From: Mycolicibacterium fortuitum subsp. fortuitum
Lineage (GTDB): Bacteria; Actinomycetota; Actinomycetes; Mycobacteriales; Mycobacteriaceae
Length of the DNA stretch: 64,000 nucleotides
Assembly (NCBI RefSeq): GCF_022179545.1
Contig: NZ_AP025518.1
Coordinates: 1,984,001 to 2,048,000, forward strand
Direction of reading: 5' to 3'
In this document: one piece after another, positions 62,574-64,000 of the stretch
How positions within the stretch are numbered: the first letter of the stretch is position 1
Layout of the letters: the number at the start of each line of letters is the position of its first letter
Translations under genes and position numbers: made by a program
The notes under the pieces: generated by a model
The model's database searches: none
Told to the model about the DNA's origin: nothing
What the model saw: the letters and a program-made list of their open reading frames with translations, nothing else

Positions 62574-62586
62574 GACACAGGGTGTC
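62574..62586. promoter_or_regulatory. Operator copy C (nitrilase-family gene)
   Basis: GACACAGGGTGTC, exact GACAC-N3-GTGTC, 36 bases before the minus-strand start at 62538. The divergent intergenic region therefore has one operator for each direction (C and D, 90 bases apart). Confidence 0.7.
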
Positions 62587-62653
62587 ATCCGCTCACGAGC
62601 CTAGCCGCAGGGGGCGTCGAAATGTTCTGGCGTGACGAATCGGCCCTATGCTG

Positions 62654-62683
62654 TTGACATCAGGACACAAGGTGTCCTACGGT
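62654..62683 (+). promoter_or_regulatory. Promoter with operator copy D (aldolase-DapA operon)
   Basis: TTGACA (62654-62659), 18 bases, TACGGT (62678-62683). The spacer holds the operator GACACAAGGTGTC (62664-62676), extended to GGACACAAGGTGTCC as a 15-base palindrome. Binding there would block RNA polymerase, a typical repressor arrangement. Confidence 0.7.
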
Positions 62684-62728
62684 CATTCTTGTGTCGCTGG
62701 TTCCCGCTACCCGGAAAGGCAGGCCGAG

Positions 62729-63514
62729 ATGACGACCACGCTTGGTGATTCGAAACAAGTTCTGATGCAGCGTGCTCTCGAGGGGTTGTCGACCCACATC
62801 GAGGAGTCCACCCTGACGACGCGGCAGAAGCTGGCACTGACATGCCGAGCACTCTTCGATGCCGGCCATGACTCCGGCCTGGCCGGTCAGATCACCGCCC
62901 GGGCCGGAAAACCCGGTACCTACTACACCCAACGGTTGGGACTGGGGTTCGACGAGATCTCCGAAGACAACCTGCTGCTGGTCGACGAAGACCTCAACGT
63001 CCTGGAGGGCGAGGGCATGGCCAACCCCGCCAATCGATTCCATACCTGGATCTACCGCGCCCGGCCCGATGTGCAGTGCATCGTGCACACGCACCCCTTC
63101 CATGTCGCGGCGCTGTCCATGCTGGAAGTCCCGCTGAAGGTGTCCCAGATGGATATCGCGCCCCTCTACGACGACTGTGCGTTCCTGGCCGATTGGCCCG
63201 GGGTTCCCGTCGGCAACGAAGAAGGCGAGATCATCAGCGCCGCGCTGGGAGACAAGAAGGCAATCCTGTTGGCCCACCACGGCCATGTGATCGCCGGAGC
63301 CAGCATCGAGGAATCGTGCTCGCTGGCGATGCTGATCGAACGCGGAGCCAAGCTGCAGCTGGCCGCGATGGCGGCGGGCACGATCGCCGATCTGCCGCCG
63401 AGGCTGGCGCGTGAAGCCCACGACTGGACGTTGCGGCCCAAGCGCAGCCAGGCCAATTTCGCCTATTACGCCCGGCGCGCGCTGCGCAATCATCCCGACG
63501 CGCTTAGCAGTTGA
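62729..63514 (+). CDS. Class II aldolase/adducin-family protein
   Basis: A 261-residue protein of the class II aldolase fold (fuculose-phosphate aldolase, ribulose-phosphate epimerase, decarboxylases). Metal-binding histidines are seen in VHTHPFH (His120, His122, His125 region) and LLAHHGHVIAG (His183-His186). The N-terminus before residue 30 is not family-like. ATG at 62729 follows CAGGCCGAG; the frame is open upstream to 62648, but that part overlaps the operator. First gene of an operon with the DapA-family gene 42 bases later. The substrate is unknown; related members decarboxylate hydroxy acids or cleave sugar phosphates. Confidence 0.85.
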   Translation: MTTTLGDSKQVLMQRALEGLSTHIEESTLTTRQKLALTCRALFDAGHDSGLAGQITARAGKPGTYYTQRLGLGFDEISEDNLLLVDEDLNVLEGEGMANPANRFHTWIYRARPDVQCIVHTHPFHVAALSMLEVPLKVSQMDIAPLYDDCAFLADWPGVPVGNEEGEIISAALGDKKAILLAHHGHVIAGASIEESCSLAMLIERGAKLQLAAMAAGTIADLPPRLAREAHDWTLRPKRSQANFAYYARRALRNHPDALSS

Positions 63515-63556
63515 TCCCCGAAACCAGCCCCGACCGTACGAGAAAAGGACATGAGC

Positions 63557-64000
63557 ATGCCTGCCAACGCTGAGATCCACGGAATTCTCGCCTATCCGGT
63601 GACCCCCTTCACCGACGACCATCAGATCGACACCGGCAAGCTCGCCGCCCTGGTCGAGCGCCTGGTCGCCGGCGGAGCGCACGGTATCGTCCCGCTCGGC
63701 AGCACGGGAGAGTCGGCGTACCTCACCGAAGCCGAGTTCGACACCGTCATCGACACCACGATCGGGGTGGTCGACCGGCGGGTGCCCGTCATCATCGGTG
63801 CCTCAGATCTGACCACTGCCAACACCATTCGGCGGGCGCAATACGCCGAGCGGGCCGGTGCCGATGCGGTCATGGTGCTGCCGATCTCGTACTGGAAACT
63901 GTCCGAACGAGAGATCGCGCAGCACTATGCGGCGATCGGCGCTGCGATCGGCATCCCGATCATGGTCTACAACAACCCGGCGACCAGCGGTATAGACATG
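63557..64000 (+). CDS. DapA/N-acetylneuraminate-lyase family protein, N-terminal part
   Basis: The first 148 codons of a dihydrodipicolinate synthase/NAL-superfamily lyase, cut by the window end. Visible family features are AYPVTPFTDDHQIDTGKLAA, GSTGESAYLTEAEF (the G-S-T-G-E carbonyl-binding loop) and VYNNPATSG, which contains the catalytic Tyr region. The Schiff-base Lys would lie just beyond the window. ATG at 63557 is chosen because AAAAGGAC ends seven bases before it; the ATG at 63551 is too close. It is cotranscribed with the class II aldolase, so both probably act on one carboxylate or sugar-acid pathway under the XRE-cupin regulator. Confidence 0.85.
   Translation, partial: MPANAEIHGILAYPVTPFTDDHQIDTGKLAALVERLVAGGAHGIVPLGSTGESAYLTEAEFDTVIDTTIGVVDRRVPVIIGASDLTTANTIRRAQYAERAGADAVMVLPISYWKLSEREIAQHYAAIGAAIGIPIMVYNNPATSGIDM

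Overview
The window is about 64 kb of GC-rich actinobacterial chromosome. It looks like a fast-growing mycobacterium (Mycolicibacterium type): WhiB1, the SigH/RshA pair, the PdtaS kinase, biotinylated TB7.3, MoeZ, FasR, AdnA/AdnB, mycoredoxin, the mycobacterial ribosomal peptide bL37 and a MymT-like metallothionein all appear. Their order follows the M. tuberculosis H37Rv segment from secA1 (Rv3240c) to mrx1 (Rv3198A), read in the opposite direction. The species cannot be fixed from the sequence alone. No rRNA, tRNA, insertion sequence or CRISPR array was seen.

Layout. 1-4.8 kb: the 3' end of secA1, an Rv3235-like gene, a BacA/SbmA-type ABC exporter and a wax-ester synthase/DGAT-like protein. 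4.8-14.1 kb: a BCCT osmolyte transporter, the stearoyl-CoA desaturase pair (reductase plus DesA3) under matching palindromic operators, a secreted PASTA-like protein, an SDR, RsgA, AroA and an SRAP/YedK DNA-protein crosslink protein. 14.1-27.6 kb is mostly accessory: a methyltransferase, a TetR/crotonase pair, a DUF222-HNH (13E12-type) protein, the Rv3224-type SDR, a 49-residue metallothionein, a VanY-like peptidase with a LysR regulator, and a CoA-transferase/two acyl-CoA dehydrogenase operon behind a CRP-type site.

27.6-31.3 kb is the stress and signalling core: sigH-rshA, bL37, TB7.3, pdtaS and whiB1. sigH carries two recognisable promoters and two in-frame starts, which suggests two isoforms. 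31.5-48.2 kb is conserved housekeeping: lipid kinase, YchJ, AroQ, a gpm2-entC-GNAT operon, an orphan ParA, a MerR-PP2C fusion, an Rv3212-like protein, RhlE, a ferritin-like protein, an MmpS-like protein, TB9.4, FasR, DUF3152, MoeZ, an ATL and LipV. 48.2-58.3 kb holds adnAB (with a PafBC-type DNA-damage promoter), a VIT-family transporter, DoxX, a K+ channel with an RCK domain, NudC and mycoredoxin.

58.3-64 kb is a second accessory block placed where H37Rv has uvrD2 next to mrx1. It holds a two-subunit acyl-CoA dehydrogenase, an XRE-cupin regulator, a small exported protein, a nitrilase-family amidase, a class II aldolase and the start of a DapA/NAL-family lyase. A 13-nt operator, GACAC-N3-GTGTC, occurs in front of four of these transcription units, one copy being degenerate. 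This defines a compact regulon with no assigned substrate, and it is the best candidate here for an undescribed system.
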